A program made the translations under genes and the position numbers. Of a stretch of 64,000 bases of DNA, positions 1 through 9,116 are shown piece by piece (the first letter of the stretch is position 1; every line of letters starts with the position of its first letter). A model generated the notes under the pieces. The model made no database searches, was not told the DNA's origin, and worked only from the letters and a program-made list of their open reading frames with translations. Source of the stretch: an uncultured Anaerolineae bacterium (GTDB lineage Bacteria > Chloroflexota > Anaerolineae > Promineifilales > Promineifilaceae); contig CAJQMR010000029.1 in the NCBI GenBank assembly GCA_905479495.1, positions 81,479 to 145,478 on the forward strand, read 5' to 3'.

Positions 1-1127
1 AGGGCGGCCAGGTAACGGCCGTCTGGCGACCAAAAGAAGGCAATGATGGGATCACTGCTCAACAGTCGTATCTTGCCAGTGGCCGCGTCCATCAACCGCA
101 GCGGCCCGATAAAACTGCTGCTGTTCGGCTCTGTGCCGTTGGTAAAGGCCAGCTGGTTTGCCGTCGGGCTCCAGGCCAAAGCCACCTGGCCCGCATGGCG
201 CTGCTGCTCCACCGCCTCCGATTGTGTATCAACAACGGCCAGACGACTGCTGCCGCCCGGAATTTCTTCAGCATAGGCCAGGTAACGGCCGTCTGCCGAA
301 ATGCCTGGCGTCTGGAAAAAGCCTGGGGCAGCAATGTCATCCCCTGTCCCATCACCATTTGCCGTAACCAGTTCCAGCCGAGAAGCTTCCCCAGAAAAAC
401 CACTGTGGATCAACATCTGTTGGCTGTCGGCGGTCCATTGCCAATAAAGTGGCCCGCCAATGGTGAGCAAGCGGCTGTCAGCAGAGCCATCGGCCTGCAC
501 CAGATGCAGCCCCATGCCATCGGGGTGGCTGGCTAAAAAGCTAACCTGGCTGCTGTCTGGCGACCAGTAAAGGTAAAATGGGCCTTCATCCCGGTCGGTA
601 TACAGGGGTTCAGGGGCCACATCGGTGGGGCCATCAGCCAGCACAAACAGTCCAGCCCCCGTGCGATCCGCACCAATGGCCGCAATGGAACGGCCGTCTG
701 GTGACCAGGCTGGAAATTGAAAACGTTGTTGTGCATCGGTGAGCCGTCGCACCTCACTGCCATCGGGGGCCAGGGTCACAATTTGCCCCGCACCATTCAC
801 ATAAACAATACGATTGATAGCTGCCCCATCCTCAGCTGGGAACAGCGGCTGGACGGTGGCGATTGGGTCACCAACTGTGCTGGTTTCTTCCTCGGCCAAA
901 TCAGATTCGCTAGAAACGGCCGTTGCCTCAACAATAGGATCGGGCTGGCTTGGCTGATCCGGTTGCGACTGCTGCTGGTAGAAAAAATACCAGATTGCCC
1001 CGCTGGCAGACATCCCAATAAGCGACAACACCACAATAATTGTCAGGATAATGCGACAACCGCTGGGACCGCTTTTTGGTTCCGGTATCGCTACAAAAGG
1101 ATCATCACCAGGCTCAAATTCAGACAT
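1..1127 (-). CDS. Membrane-anchored TolB/PD40-type beta-propeller protein (partial)
   Basis: This open frame begins at an ATG at 1127 and runs off the left edge without a stop, so the C-terminus is missing. The first 40 residues are acidic and polar, followed by one hydrophobic segment (about residues 25-48, IILTIIVVLSLIG) that looks like a membrane anchor. A Glu/Thr/Pro-containing linker follows, then repeated blades with WSPDGR, WSPDSSQ, SADGRYLAYA and FFWSPDGRYLAAL, typical of PD40/WD40-like (TolB) propellers. Such domains usually bind proteins or sense the envelope; the exact role is unknown. The start lies 9 nt below the stop of the DUF2270-type gene, so the two are probably co-transcribed. 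It carries several ACGGCCGT octamers, some inside the repeated DGR motif of the blades. Confidence 0.8.
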   Translation of the reverse strand, partial: MSEFEPGDDPFVAIPEPKSGPSGCRIILTIIVVLSLIGMSASGAIWYFFYQQQSQPDQPSQPDPIVEATAVSSESDLAEEETSTVGDPIATVQPLFPAEDGAAINRIVYVNGAGQIVTLAPDGSEVRRLTDAQQRFQFPAWSPDGRSIAAIGADRTGAGLFVLADGPTDVAPEPLYTDRDEGPFYLYWSPDSSQVSFLASHPDGMGLHLVQADGSADSRLLTIGGPLYWQWTADSQQMLIHSGFSGEASRLELVTANGDGTGDDIAAPGFFQTPGISADGRYLAYAEEIPGGSSRLAVVDTQSEAVEQQRHAGQVALAWSPTANQLAFTNGTEPNSSSFIGPLRLMDAATGKIRLLSSDPIIAFFWSPDGRYLAA

Positions 1128-1136
1128 AAGCTTCTC

Positions 1137-2222
1137 TCACGTTTCTAACGGCCGAAAACCACCACCACGCACATCTTCCACCGAGGTCAAAATAACAAAC
1201 GCCTGGGGATCAGCCTGATAAACCAGCCGCTTGAGGTGCGCCTTTTGCCGTGCTTCCAAGACACACATCAATACCCCATGATCTTTGCCGGTATACATTC
1301 CTTTGGCATTAATCAGCGTCACGCCTCGCCCCAGCTCTTTTAGCAGCAGCTTGCTCACCGCCTCTATTTGGTCAGAAATCACATAGGCCAGTTGTTTGCG
1401 GGTATCAAACCGGGCCAAGCGAGGCAGATCCGTCTCGAATGTTTCCCAGGTAAGCTGCCGCAGGCGCTGCAGAAAATTACTCCAACGGGAAGTGGTTTCG
1501 GATAACACTTCCCCCTGCGTTTCTCGCAAACTAGCAGTAAACAGTCCCAGCGCAATCAACGTCCCATTAAATACAAAACCGGTCGCGATGACGAGCCAAC
1601 CCGGCAGCGGCCCCATCGACGCCCGCTCTATAAACTCAGGCAAACTATCAATTTCTGTAGGATGCATAAATATTTTGCCAATCCAGCTGCCCGCCAAAAT
1701 CAAAAAAATGGGCGCGTAGTTCCGCCGATAACGACGCCCCAAGGCCTCCATCAGCCCAATGGGGAAGCGGGGATTGTTGAGGCTGTCAGTAATTTTGTCG
1801 GCCCAATCGGCATGGGGCATAAAGGGAGGGGACAGCAAGCCAACAAAGAAGTTCTTTTCCATCACCCGCACCCGGTACGTCCACAGCTCGTAATAGCGGT
1901 ACCGGCGTGCCTCAATGAATAGAAACAGCAAAACGAGAAATGAATCAATCAGCAAAATGGAGGCCGTGTTCTCTGGTTCGCTAAAAACAAACGTCAGCGC
2001 CGCACCGGTGGTGATCACCGCCCAATTGGTGGTGGCATCCAGCCGCTGCCGCCAGGAATTGGAGCGCGACATCTCGCCACGATAGAAATGAATCATGGCG
2101 TTGGTAAAGTTACCGCTGTCTAAACGCTGTCCGGCAAACTCCCAGACGTGCTCCAAATCCGTATTCCCTGGCGGGGGTGGGTAGGCATATTCATTGGGTT
2201 GTTTGTCAGGTTGTTGATCCAT
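1137..2222 (-). CDS. Membrane protein with DUF2270-like and C-terminal DUF2179-like domains
   Basis: A protein of 361 residues. I chose the ATG at 2222 over one six codons upstream because AAGGAG sits five bases before it. The N-terminal two thirds hold four hydrophobic segments and the sequence FYRGEMSRSNSWRQRLD, which resembles the DUF2270 family of predicted membrane proteins. The last 60 residues (GVTLINAKGMYTGKDHGVLM, ending VEDVRGGGF) resemble DUF2179, the soluble tail of YitT-type membrane proteins, which has a ferredoxin-like fold and may bind a small ligand. Function is not known. It is directly upstream of the beta-propeller gene. Domain names come from recall of family features, not a search. 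Confidence 0.75.
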   Translation of the reverse strand: MDQQPDKQPNEYAYPPPPGNTDLEHVWEFAGQRLDSGNFTNAMIHFYRGEMSRSNSWRQRLDATTNWAVITTGAALTFVFSEPENTASILLIDSFLVLLFLFIEARRYRYYELWTYRVRVMEKNFFVGLLSPPFMPHADWADKITDSLNNPRFPIGLMEALGRRYRRNYAPIFLILAGSWIGKIFMHPTEIDSLPEFIERASMGPLPGWLVIATGFVFNGTLIALGLFTASLRETQGEVLSETTSRWSNFLQRLRQLTWETFETDLPRLARFDTRKQLAYVISDQIEAVSKLLLKELGRGVTLINAKGMYTGKDHGVLMCVLEARQKAHLKRLVYQADPQAFVILTSVEDVRGGGFRPLET

Positions 2223-2339
2223 AGTCTCCTTCCTAATCATATCCCACCGCTTACATGGGCTTATCTATTTTAATCGAATGCCAACATTGGGGGGAAATTT
2301 GGGCGATAGATACGGCCGTTCGTGTTAAAATTGATGCTT

Positions 2340-2843
2340 ATGAAACAACGAACAATCGAACCAAAAAATTCACAAGCAGTTCCCGAGGATGTGCGCTCTC
2401 CTTTCATTCGGCGGGCCGGTACGGTTCTGGCCATTTCATATCCTGTTTTGGCCATTTCTACCGGATTCCGTGCGGCCTACCAGCTGTTCCTAAAAGAAGG
2501 TGTGGTTAACTATACGGGTCCAACCTTAAGTGCCATTGCCGCTCTATGTTACCTTACGGCCACAATTGGCTTCGCCTATCGTCGCCGTTGGGCCTGGTGG
2601 CTGTCTGTTTTGGTATTGGGCTTTGAGACGTTAATGACGCTGATTGTGGGCACACTCAGCCTCAGCAATCCTGAATTAATTGGCAGCACGGTGTGGCGGA
2701 TGTTTGGCATTGATTATGCTTTCTTCCCGCTGGTCCAGCCGCTGTTGGGGCTGGCCTGGCTGTTCCACTGGGAAACGCTGGAATCGTATGGGATACGGCC
2801 GTCTGATCCCCCTACAGATGCGTCCCATGCTCCGCATGAATGA
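2340..2843 (+). CDS. Small four-helix membrane protein of unknown function
   Basis: A protein of about 167 residues with four hydrophobic segments (roughly residues 25-50, 55-78, 85-110 and 120-140), a charged N-terminus and a polar tail ending DASHAPHE. I do not recognise a family. The start is uncertain: ATG codons at 2334 and 2340 and a GTG at 2322 are in frame and none has a good ribosome binding site; 2340 is chosen by length. The gene diverges from the DUF2270-like gene and its 3' end overlaps the 3' end of glpX on the other strand by 32 bp. Confidence 0.6.
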   Translation: MKQRTIEPKNSQAVPEDVRSPFIRRAGTVLAISYPVLAISTGFRAAYQLFLKEGVVNYTGPTLSAIAALCYLTATIGFAYRRRWAWWLSVLVLGFETLMTLIVGTLSLSNPELIGSTVWRMFGIDYAFFPLVQPLLGLAWLFHWETLESYGIRPSDPPTDASHAPHE

Positions 2844-3792
2844 TGCGCCGCGTGCCCGTTTCTGAACGAATGAGCAAGGAATGGGTTGAGGCGTAGCTGC
2901 CCCAAAACTGCATCGCTCGCAGCAGGGCGCTGTCTGTGATACTGGTCGCAGCAAAAAAGATCTGATTGCTGTTGACCAATTCAGAGCAGGTCATAATCCG
3001 ATTTTCATCCAGGCCCGCCCGTTGAATATTTTCCCGCTCGACGGCGTTTTGCGGCCGTAAACGGGCCAGCATCGCCCCCGCAGAAGCCTTTACAGCACAG
3101 GCGGCCAGCACACCCTGCGACACACCGCCAATGCCCATGAGTACATCCACATCTGTATCGGTCGTAGCGGCAATGAGCGCCCCCTCAGCATCGCCCTCAT
3201 CACGCATCAACACACGAGCGCCGCTCTCCCGAATTTCATTAATCAAATCCCGATTGCGCTGTCTGTCTAACACAATCACCGACAAGTCACGCACAGACTT
3301 GTTTTTATGGCGGGCAATGAGCGCCAACGTCCAGGCGGCTGGCGCATCCATACATTGCGGCACCAGGGCAGCGGCTGCCTTGCGATCGACTACAATTTTG
3401 TCCATGTACTTGGCGGGCACAGGTGACCAAACCGAACCGCGCGGGGCAATGCCTACCACCGAAATGGCTCCCGGCTTGCCCTGAATCAGCAGATTGGTCC
3501 CGTCAATGGGATCGACCAACACATCCACTTCTGGACCATTGCCCGTGCCCACAGCTTGGCCACTGCACAACGGCGAATCATCTCCCAACCGACTTTCTTC
3601 ACCAATGACGATACGGCCGTCCATTTCTAGCGTGTTTAAAGCATCGGCCATCGCCCGCGTCGCCGCTCGATGGGCACCGGCAAAATCACCAGACCCCACC
3701 CAGGACCCAGCCGCCAAAGCAGTCGTTTCCGTCACGCGCACTAAATCAAGCCCAATATTCCGCGATAGTTGCTCATCAAAATGATTGTTCAT
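2812..3792 (-). CDS. glpX: Fructose-1,6-bisphosphatase class II (GlpX)
   Basis: A 326-residue protein of the GlpX family, which hydrolyses fructose 1,6-bisphosphate to fructose 6-phosphate in gluconeogenesis. The metal-binding signatures are intact: GEESRLGDDSP near residues 64-73 and DVLVDPIDGTN near 90-100. The segment GIGGVSQGVLAACAVK further on is also typical. The start MNNHFDEQ matches the family N-terminus; an in-frame start 25 codons earlier would run into the neighbouring gene. The start lies 4 nt downstream of the stop of the SulP gene, so the two are probably co-transcribed. The C-terminus is unremarkable except for the convergent overlap with the small membrane protein gene. Confidence 0.93.
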   Translation of the reverse strand: MNNHFDEQLSRNIGLDLVRVTETTALAAGSWVGSGDFAGAHRAATRAMADALNTLEMDGRIVIGEESRLGDDSPLCSGQAVGTGNGPEVDVLVDPIDGTNLLIQGKPGAISVVGIAPRGSVWSPVPAKYMDKIVVDRKAAAALVPQCMDAPAAWTLALIARHKNKSVRDLSVIVLDRQRNRDLINEIRESGARVLMRDEGDAEGALIAATTDTDVDVLMGIGGVSQGVLAACAVKASAGAMLARLRPQNAVERENIQRAGLDENRIMTCSELVNSNQIFFAATSITDSALLRAMQFWGSYASTHSLLIRSETGTRRIIHAEHGTHL

Positions 3793-3796
3793 AATC

Positions 3797-5956
3797 CTAA
3801 AACTCCACTGCTTCCAGGAGTCCTGCTGAGGCCCAGGCCAGCATGCCACCTTGCAAAATCTGCACATTCATACACCCGATGTGCTGTAAAGCAGACGCAG
3901 CACGTCGGCTGCGGCGGCCGCTGCGGCAAACCAGCACAATCTGTTTATCGGCTGGTAGTTTCACCTCTTCAGCCAATATTTTTGGCAGCGGAACCAGCCT
4001 GGCCTCGGCAATATGTCCCTGGTTATATTCACGCGGTTCACGCACATCCACCACATACGGTTTGTCGCCATTGCTCACCGACCCAGGATTCAGCCATTGC
4101 CAAAGCTCCCTGGCTTCCACGGTCAAAATATGGTCCGCTTCTATGTCACCCATCAGCGGAATGTCGGCCAAATCTATGCGCTTGGGCAAATTCTGGCACT
4201 CCCGAAAAGCCCGAATGGGGCATTCGTAAATGCAAACGGCGGGGTCTAGCTCCTGGTGGAAAATCTTACCAATGGCTTCGTCTTCATTCAGGATATGATC
4301 CGCCCCCAGAAATGAATCAAATTGTGATGACAGCATCATCTGCTCGACACGATAATTGGTTCCCACCATAAACACATCGCCACCCTGTTCACGGTAGGAT
4401 CGCACCAAACTTTCTAACATATGAATGCCGCTAAAATCACAGGTGTTCACATGATCCAGGCGAAGCAACAAGTAACGCTGATCGGGATGGGCTTCTGCAT
4501 AATCGGTAATGAATTCTTCCACATAATTCACCGCACCAAAATACAGATCGCCATAGACTTCGATGATGGACAACTGCGGACAAGGCTCTTTGTCGGGACG
4601 ATAAATAAAATGGCTAAAGTTCTCATCCGGCAACACGGCTTGAATACGGGGCGTGCTGGTGCGCCAGATAAACAGCGCCAGCGAAAAAATGATACCCATC
4701 AAAACAGCAAATTCAATCGCCAAAAACAGGGTGCCCACCAAGGTAATCACCATGATGGCCGCATCTCCAGGATGGCTGCGCCAAATACGCGAAATTTCGG
4801 CCCGGTCGATCATGCCATACGCGGTAACAATCAAGACGCCAGAGAGGGCAGAGATGGGCAGGTAGGCGGCCAGTGGGGCCAGGGTGAACATGGCAATCAC
4901 CATGAAAACACCAGAAAAGATAGAGGCCATCGACGTTTTCGCACCAGCTTTATAGTTGACGGCCGATCGTGAAAACGACCCTGCGCCAGCATAGCCAGAA
5001 AACAGCCCCATAAAAATGTTGGCCACTCCCTGCCCCACAAACTCTTGATTACTGTCCAACCGCTGCCCTGTTTGCGCCGCAATGGAGCGGGTAATGGCAG
5101 CTGCTTGTACCAAACCAATTGCCCCCACCGCCAATGCCCCAGCCGACAGTTTGCTGATAAGATCCAGGTTGAAGAACGGTAAATTTGCCAGAGGTGGCAG
5201 GGTAGCTGGGAGCTGGCCAATTACTGCAACATTTTGCTTGTCCAGCCCAAAAAGATACACCACGAGTGACGCCAAAACCATTACCAACAGAGCCGCTGGC
5301 AATCGGGAACTAATCCGTTGCATAATGATTATGAGGAGCATGGTGCCGATACCTATCATGGCCGTCGGTGTATTCAAATGGATAAATTCTGCTACCACGC
5401 TGGTAAGCGTGCCAATGGTGCCAGAACCAGCAGAGGCCAGCCCAAGCAGTGGGTGCAGTTGCTTGATGGCAATTAAAATCCCAGCACCACTCGCGAAACC
5501 CACAATAACCGAATGGGAAACGAAGTTTACCAGCATGCCCAACCGAACTAAACCCAACCCGAGCTGAAAAACACCAGCCATAGCAGCCATTAGCCCGGCA
5601 GCTATCGCATATTCTGGCGTTCCAACAGCGACAACGGCCGTTAATGAACTGGCAATCAACAAAGAAAGGGCGTTCGCTGGCCCTGTATGCATCTGGTCAG
5701 ATGATCCCCAAAGCCCCCCAACAATAGAGCCAACTATAGCTGCATACAGTCCCATTTGCGGGGGCAGCTCGGCAATAAGGGCAAACGCAATCGATTGTGG
5801 TAATAAAATGACGGTAACAGTTAAGGCAGCAATGAGGTCTGGGCGCAAATTGGCACGATCATAGGTGCGGAAAAGTTGAACGGGCTTTTGGAGATAGTGG
5901 ACAGCCGGGGCAATGGATTGGTGGACATTGACTCTAGCTCCCAACTTGGCGAACAT
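3797..5956 (-). CDS. SulP-family anion transporter with STAS and C-terminal rhodanese domains
   Basis: A 719-residue protein. The transporter part (about residues 25-430) starts with DLIAALTVTVILLPQSIAFA, the SulP signature, and has some ten membrane segments. A STAS domain follows (about 460-565), then a Cys-containing linker (YECPIRAFRECQ), then a rhodanese domain (about 610-715) with VVDVREPREYNQGHI and the active-site loop CRSGRRS, catalytic Cys near 677. SulP proteins import sulfate, bicarbonate or dicarboxylates; the rhodanese domain hints at sulfur chemistry at the membrane. The ATG at 5956 is preceded by AAGGAG; a longer upstream reading frame lacks membrane or family features. Confidence 0.9.
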   Translation of the reverse strand: MFAKLGARVNVHQSIAPAVHYLQKPVQLFRTYDRANLRPDLIAALTVTVILLPQSIAFALIAELPPQMGLYAAIVGSIVGGLWGSSDQMHTGPANALSLLIASSLTAVVAVGTPEYAIAAGLMAAMAGVFQLGLGLVRLGMLVNFVSHSVIVGFASGAGILIAIKQLHPLLGLASAGSGTIGTLTSVVAEFIHLNTPTAMIGIGTMLLIIIMQRISSRLPAALLVMVLASLVVYLFGLDKQNVAVIGQLPATLPPLANLPFFNLDLISKLSAGALAVGAIGLVQAAAITRSIAAQTGQRLDSNQEFVGQGVANIFMGLFSGYAGAGSFSRSAVNYKAGAKTSMASIFSGVFMVIAMFTLAPLAAYLPISALSGVLIVTAYGMIDRAEISRIWRSHPGDAAIMVITLVGTLFLAIEFAVLMGIIFSLALFIWRTSTPRIQAVLPDENFSHFIYRPDKEPCPQLSIIEVYGDLYFGAVNYVEEFITDYAEAHPDQRYLLLRLDHVNTCDFSGIHMLESLVRSYREQGGDVFMVGTNYRVEQMMLSSQFDSFLGADHILNEDEAIGKIFHQELDPAVCIYECPIRAFRECQNLPKRIDLADIPLMGDIEADHILTVEARELWQWLNPGSVSNGDKPYVVDVREPREYNQGHIAEARLVPLPKILAEEVKLPADKQIVLVCRSGRRSRRAASALQHIGCMNVQILQGGMLAWASAGLLEAVEF

Positions 5957-6055
5957 GAACGCAGCTCCTTCTAAGTTTTTTTGGTGAATGCTTGACTTAT
6001 CTGGAGTGTACGTCGGCAGGAAACGGCCGTCAAGAAGAATGACTGGAAATGGGGG

Positions 6056-6119
6056 CCAGACCCCAAGGATTTGATAACCACAAAATTCAGACGTCTTAAA
6101 ATAAACCCTTGGGGTCTGG
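6056..6119 (-). terminator. 13-bp perfect inverted repeat, probable terminator of the TPR operon
   Basis: The arms CCAGACCCCAAGG (6056-6068) and CCTTGGGGTCTGG (6107-6119) are perfectly complementary and separated by 38 nt. The hairpin begins 10 nt below the stop of the TPR gene on the minus strand. No U-tract follows, so it may terminate inefficiently, protect the 3' end, or work with Rho. An ACGGCCGT octamer lies just beyond it. Confidence 0.5.
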
Positions 6120-6128
6120 ATGATGAGC

Positions 6129-9116
6129 TTATGGCAAGAACTGGATGGAAGCCATGATTTCTTCAATCAGCGGCAGATTCGGCTCAAAATCGGGTGCTGA
6201 CGTTTCGGCCGTAAAAAACCAGACGATGCTGTTCTTATACACAAGATATTGACGCCCCATCAAAATCTCGTCATTACCCAAGCCATCTTGCAGAACCAGC
6301 TCATACTCCTGAATATAGGTTCGGACCCCGTCAATCTCGCCATATTGGGTTTGGGTAATCGTGAGCCCTTCCGTTTGGCTCAAATTCTCCGAAACAATGG
6401 GCACAATATCATTAAGTGTCAGGCCAAACACACCGGTAACGGGGATCAGATTAACAACGATATAGCCACCGTCTTGAAATTCCTGAAAAACAAGAAAACT
6501 AAAATCATCTTCTGAACTCAGTAACGGCCGTTCCCATTCTGCCGGGTACGAAATCTGGAAACCCAAATCATCATCGGTGTAAGTAGCCAACCCGTTCACC
6601 GCTACCAGCAGCCCTTTTTCGGCAGCCAGCCAATACTCCGCCTCACTAATCAGATCAATGATGGAAGCCATACCCAGGAATTGCTCAAAATCTGCTTTGT
6701 AATTGGCTTCTTGTTCCAGGTTCAAATAAGCAAATGCCCGACTGTATAACAACCCTTCGGCCAATTCAGAGGATTCCTCTTCGTCCAGGCCAGCAGAGAA
6801 GGTAGCTATCGCTGCCTCAAACCGACCCAGTGCCATTTCCATGTCGCCCTGGGTGTAAAATTCGTCAACGAAATCTGGCTTTACCGCCAGCCACAAATCA
6901 TATTGCCTCTCCGCCTCCGCCAAATCTTCCAGGCCATAGGCAGCATAAAACAGCAGCCGATGCGCGTCATAAGCCTCTGGCTCGTATGCCAAAATCTGTT
7001 CGGCCGTTTCCATCACATCCTCATACTGCTCATCGGCCAACAACGTTTCGGCACGAACAAAATAGGCAAAAACGAACTGGGGATTTATATCCAGTGCCCG
7101 GTCCACATCCGCCAGGGCGCGTCGGTTATTATCTTCAAATTGGTGAATAACAGCTCGGATGGCATAGGCACCGGCAGAGGATGGGTCTTCGGCCAAAACT
7201 TCATTAACCAGTTCCCAGGCAGTTTCCAATTCATCATTAAACAGCAAGTGCCAGGCCAAATCCAATCTTTCAGCCAAACCATTGTTGCTAACAGCCACCG
7301 CTTGCTCTAAATACTCTCTTTCCAAGGCCACGTCATCATTGGCTTTAGCAACCGAAGCTAAACCATATCGGGCCTCGCTAGATTCGTCATCGAGCATCAG
7401 GCTGGTTTCAAAATCAGCCTGGGCGTTTTCATATTCCCCCAGGTCTAAATAAAGATAGGCGCGTACCTGGTAACTTTGCGAGTTTTCAGGCAGCAACTCA
7501 ATGGCCTTGCTGTAAGCTGCCAATGCCTGCTCTTTATCTCTCACAACATATTGGTAATAGTAACCAGACAGCATGTGCGCTCGATACCAATTTGGCCACT
7601 GCTCTAATACATGCTGGCTGATTGCCTCAATATCGGTGTAGTCATATCGTTCCCCCCGAAAAGTAGCCTGGTAAGCAATGGCCGGAGCAAAATCGGGGTT
7701 GAGCGCCAAGCTTGCTTCTAAATCGGCTGCTACTTTCTCGCGGTCGCTGGTATACGGGTAATAAATTGACCGGTAATAGTAGAATTCAGGACGGCCGTTA
7801 TCCAGCGCAATCGCCTGGTTCATGAGCGCCACAACCAGCGCATGATCGTAATTGTCCGCCGCAACCATCGCCTGAGCCCACAATGTCGCCGGGGCTTCGG
7901 GTTGCAGGGCAGCCGCAGACTCAGCCTGAGATTCCGCTTCAGCATACGCACTTACCTCACGCAAGTTGTACACGCGCAGCGCCATCGCCTCGATGTCTTC
8001 AGGATCATGCGTCAGGGCCATTTCCAATTCGGTCAGTGCCTCATGCACTTTGCCTTGCCAGGTCAACACCCCCCCTTTCACAGTGTAAGCCAAAGCCGTC
8101 GTCTCATCTTGGGCCAGTGCAGCATCCGCTTCGGTCAGCGCCGTTTCGTTATCAAAAGCACGGTAGGCTTGCCAGGCCAGCACGGCGTGGGGCCAGGCCA
8201 GGGCATCATCCAGTGCCAAAGCGGCCTCGGCTTCGGTGACGGCCGTATCCAAATCTCCCTGCGCAAAATAAATGCGAGCGCGCAGCTGGTGCAGCGCCGC
8301 CATGTCAGCCTCAGATAATTCATCCGTAAGGGCTAGAGCCGCTTCGCTCACGGCCAGGGCACCCGGCCAGCGCCCCACCTCAGCCAACAACATCGCTTTC
8401 TCTGGCAGCAGCCGCGCCTGCTGCTCGGGGGTCAAGTCAACCTCAAGCGTTAAAGCGCGATCAAGTGTGGCCAATGCTTCTTCTGCGTCCAAATTGGCCA
8501 GAGCAAATTCGGCATTGAGGGTGTGTAGTTCAGCAACCGTATCTTCTGGCAGGTAGTTTGCTAAAGGGATAGCCGTGGCAACGGCCGTTTCTCGGTCATC
8601 ATCCCCCAACAATTCGGCAGGCAGCAGGGCCAGATTGGCATTTAGCCTGGCTTTTAAATGCTCGGGCAGCAGATCTGCCTGGGTCAACGCTTCCCCAGCG
8701 CCAGCTTTCGCATTCTCATAGTCCGCCTGCTGAAAATAACTGTCTGCCTGATACGCCACAATATCCACCTGATTAGGGTCTGCCAGCAGCGCCAACTCAA
8801 AATCAGTCTGGGCCGCTTCCAAATCGTCGTTTTGGTAGTAGGCTACGCCGCGCAGCGCCGTGGCTTCCACCGTGTGCTGGCGGATAAACGGCGGCCATAA
8901 TTGCAATAAACTGGTGAATTCAGTTACGGCCGTATCCCATTCCCCCGCAGCAATCGCCGCCTGCCCCGCTTCCCAATGCCGCGTCTCTAACTGACGCACC
9001 ACCACACCGCCAGCAACAACGGCCAACAACAGCACAATAAAAACAACCAGCCACCAGCGGCGACGTTTCTTTACAGGCGGGGTCATATTCATTTCGGCTT
9101 CTGGCAACGTATCCAT
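6129..9116 (-). CDS. Large membrane-anchored TPR protein with C-terminal PsbP-like domain
   Basis: A 995-residue protein. Residues 1-20 are charged, followed by one membrane helix (RRWWLVVFIVLLLAVVAGG), then some twenty tetratricopeptide repeats from about 35 to 830, recognisable by recurring W/Y..G...Y..G....A and A.ADFE.AL patterns. The last 150 residues (YTDDDLGFQISYPAEWE to the end) form a PsbP-like domain like those in four other proteins of this window. TPR arrays serve as scaffolds, so it may organise a complex at the outer face. The start overlaps the stop of the upstream solute-binding protein gene by one base (TAATG), so translation is probably coupled. Confidence 0.88.
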   Translation of the reverse strand: MDTLPEAEMNMTPPVKKRRRWWLVVFIVLLLAVVAGGVVVRQLETRHWEAGQAAIAAGEWDTAVTEFTSLLQLWPPFIRQHTVEATALRGVAYYQNDDLEAAQTDFELALLADPNQVDIVAYQADSYFQQADYENAKAGAGEALTQADLLPEHLKARLNANLALLPAELLGDDDRETAVATAIPLANYLPEDTVAELHTLNAEFALANLDAEEALATLDRALTLEVDLTPEQQARLLPEKAMLLAEVGRWPGALAVSEAALALTDELSEADMAALHQLRARIYFAQGDLDTAVTEAEAALALDDALAWPHAVLAWQAYRAFDNETALTEADAALAQDETTALAYTVKGGVLTWQGKVHEALTELEMALTHDPEDIEAMALRVYNLREVSAYAEAESQAESAAALQPEAPATLWAQAMVAADNYDHALVVALMNQAIALDNGRPEFYYYRSIYYPYTSDREKVAADLEASLALNPDFAPAIAYQATFRGERYDYTDIEAISQHVLEQWPNWYRAHMLSGYYYQYVVRDKEQALAAYSKAIELLPENSQSYQVRAYLYLDLGEYENAQADFETSLMLDDESSEARYGLASVAKANDDVALEREYLEQAVAVSNNGLAERLDLAWHLLFNDELETAWELVNEVLAEDPSSAGAYAIRAVIHQFEDNNRRALADVDRALDINPQFVFAYFVRAETLLADEQYEDVMETAEQILAYEPEAYDAHRLLFYAAYGLEDLAEAERQYDLWLAVKPDFVDEFYTQGDMEMALGRFEAAIATFSAGLDEEESSELAEGLLYSRAFAYLNLEQEANYKADFEQFLGMASIIDLISEAEYWLAAEKGLLVAVNGLATYTDDDLGFQISYPAEWERPLLSSEDDFSFLVFQEFQDGGYIVVNLIPVTGVFGLTLNDIVPIVSENLSQTEGLTITQTQYGEIDGVRTYIQEYELVLQDGLGNDEILMGRQYLVYKNSIVWFFTAETSAPDFEPNLPLIEEIMASIQFLP

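Noticed and set aside
717..1148. 143-codon frame on the plus strand at the left edge
   Set aside because: Opposite the beta-propeller coding frame, whose WSPDG repeats are unambiguous.
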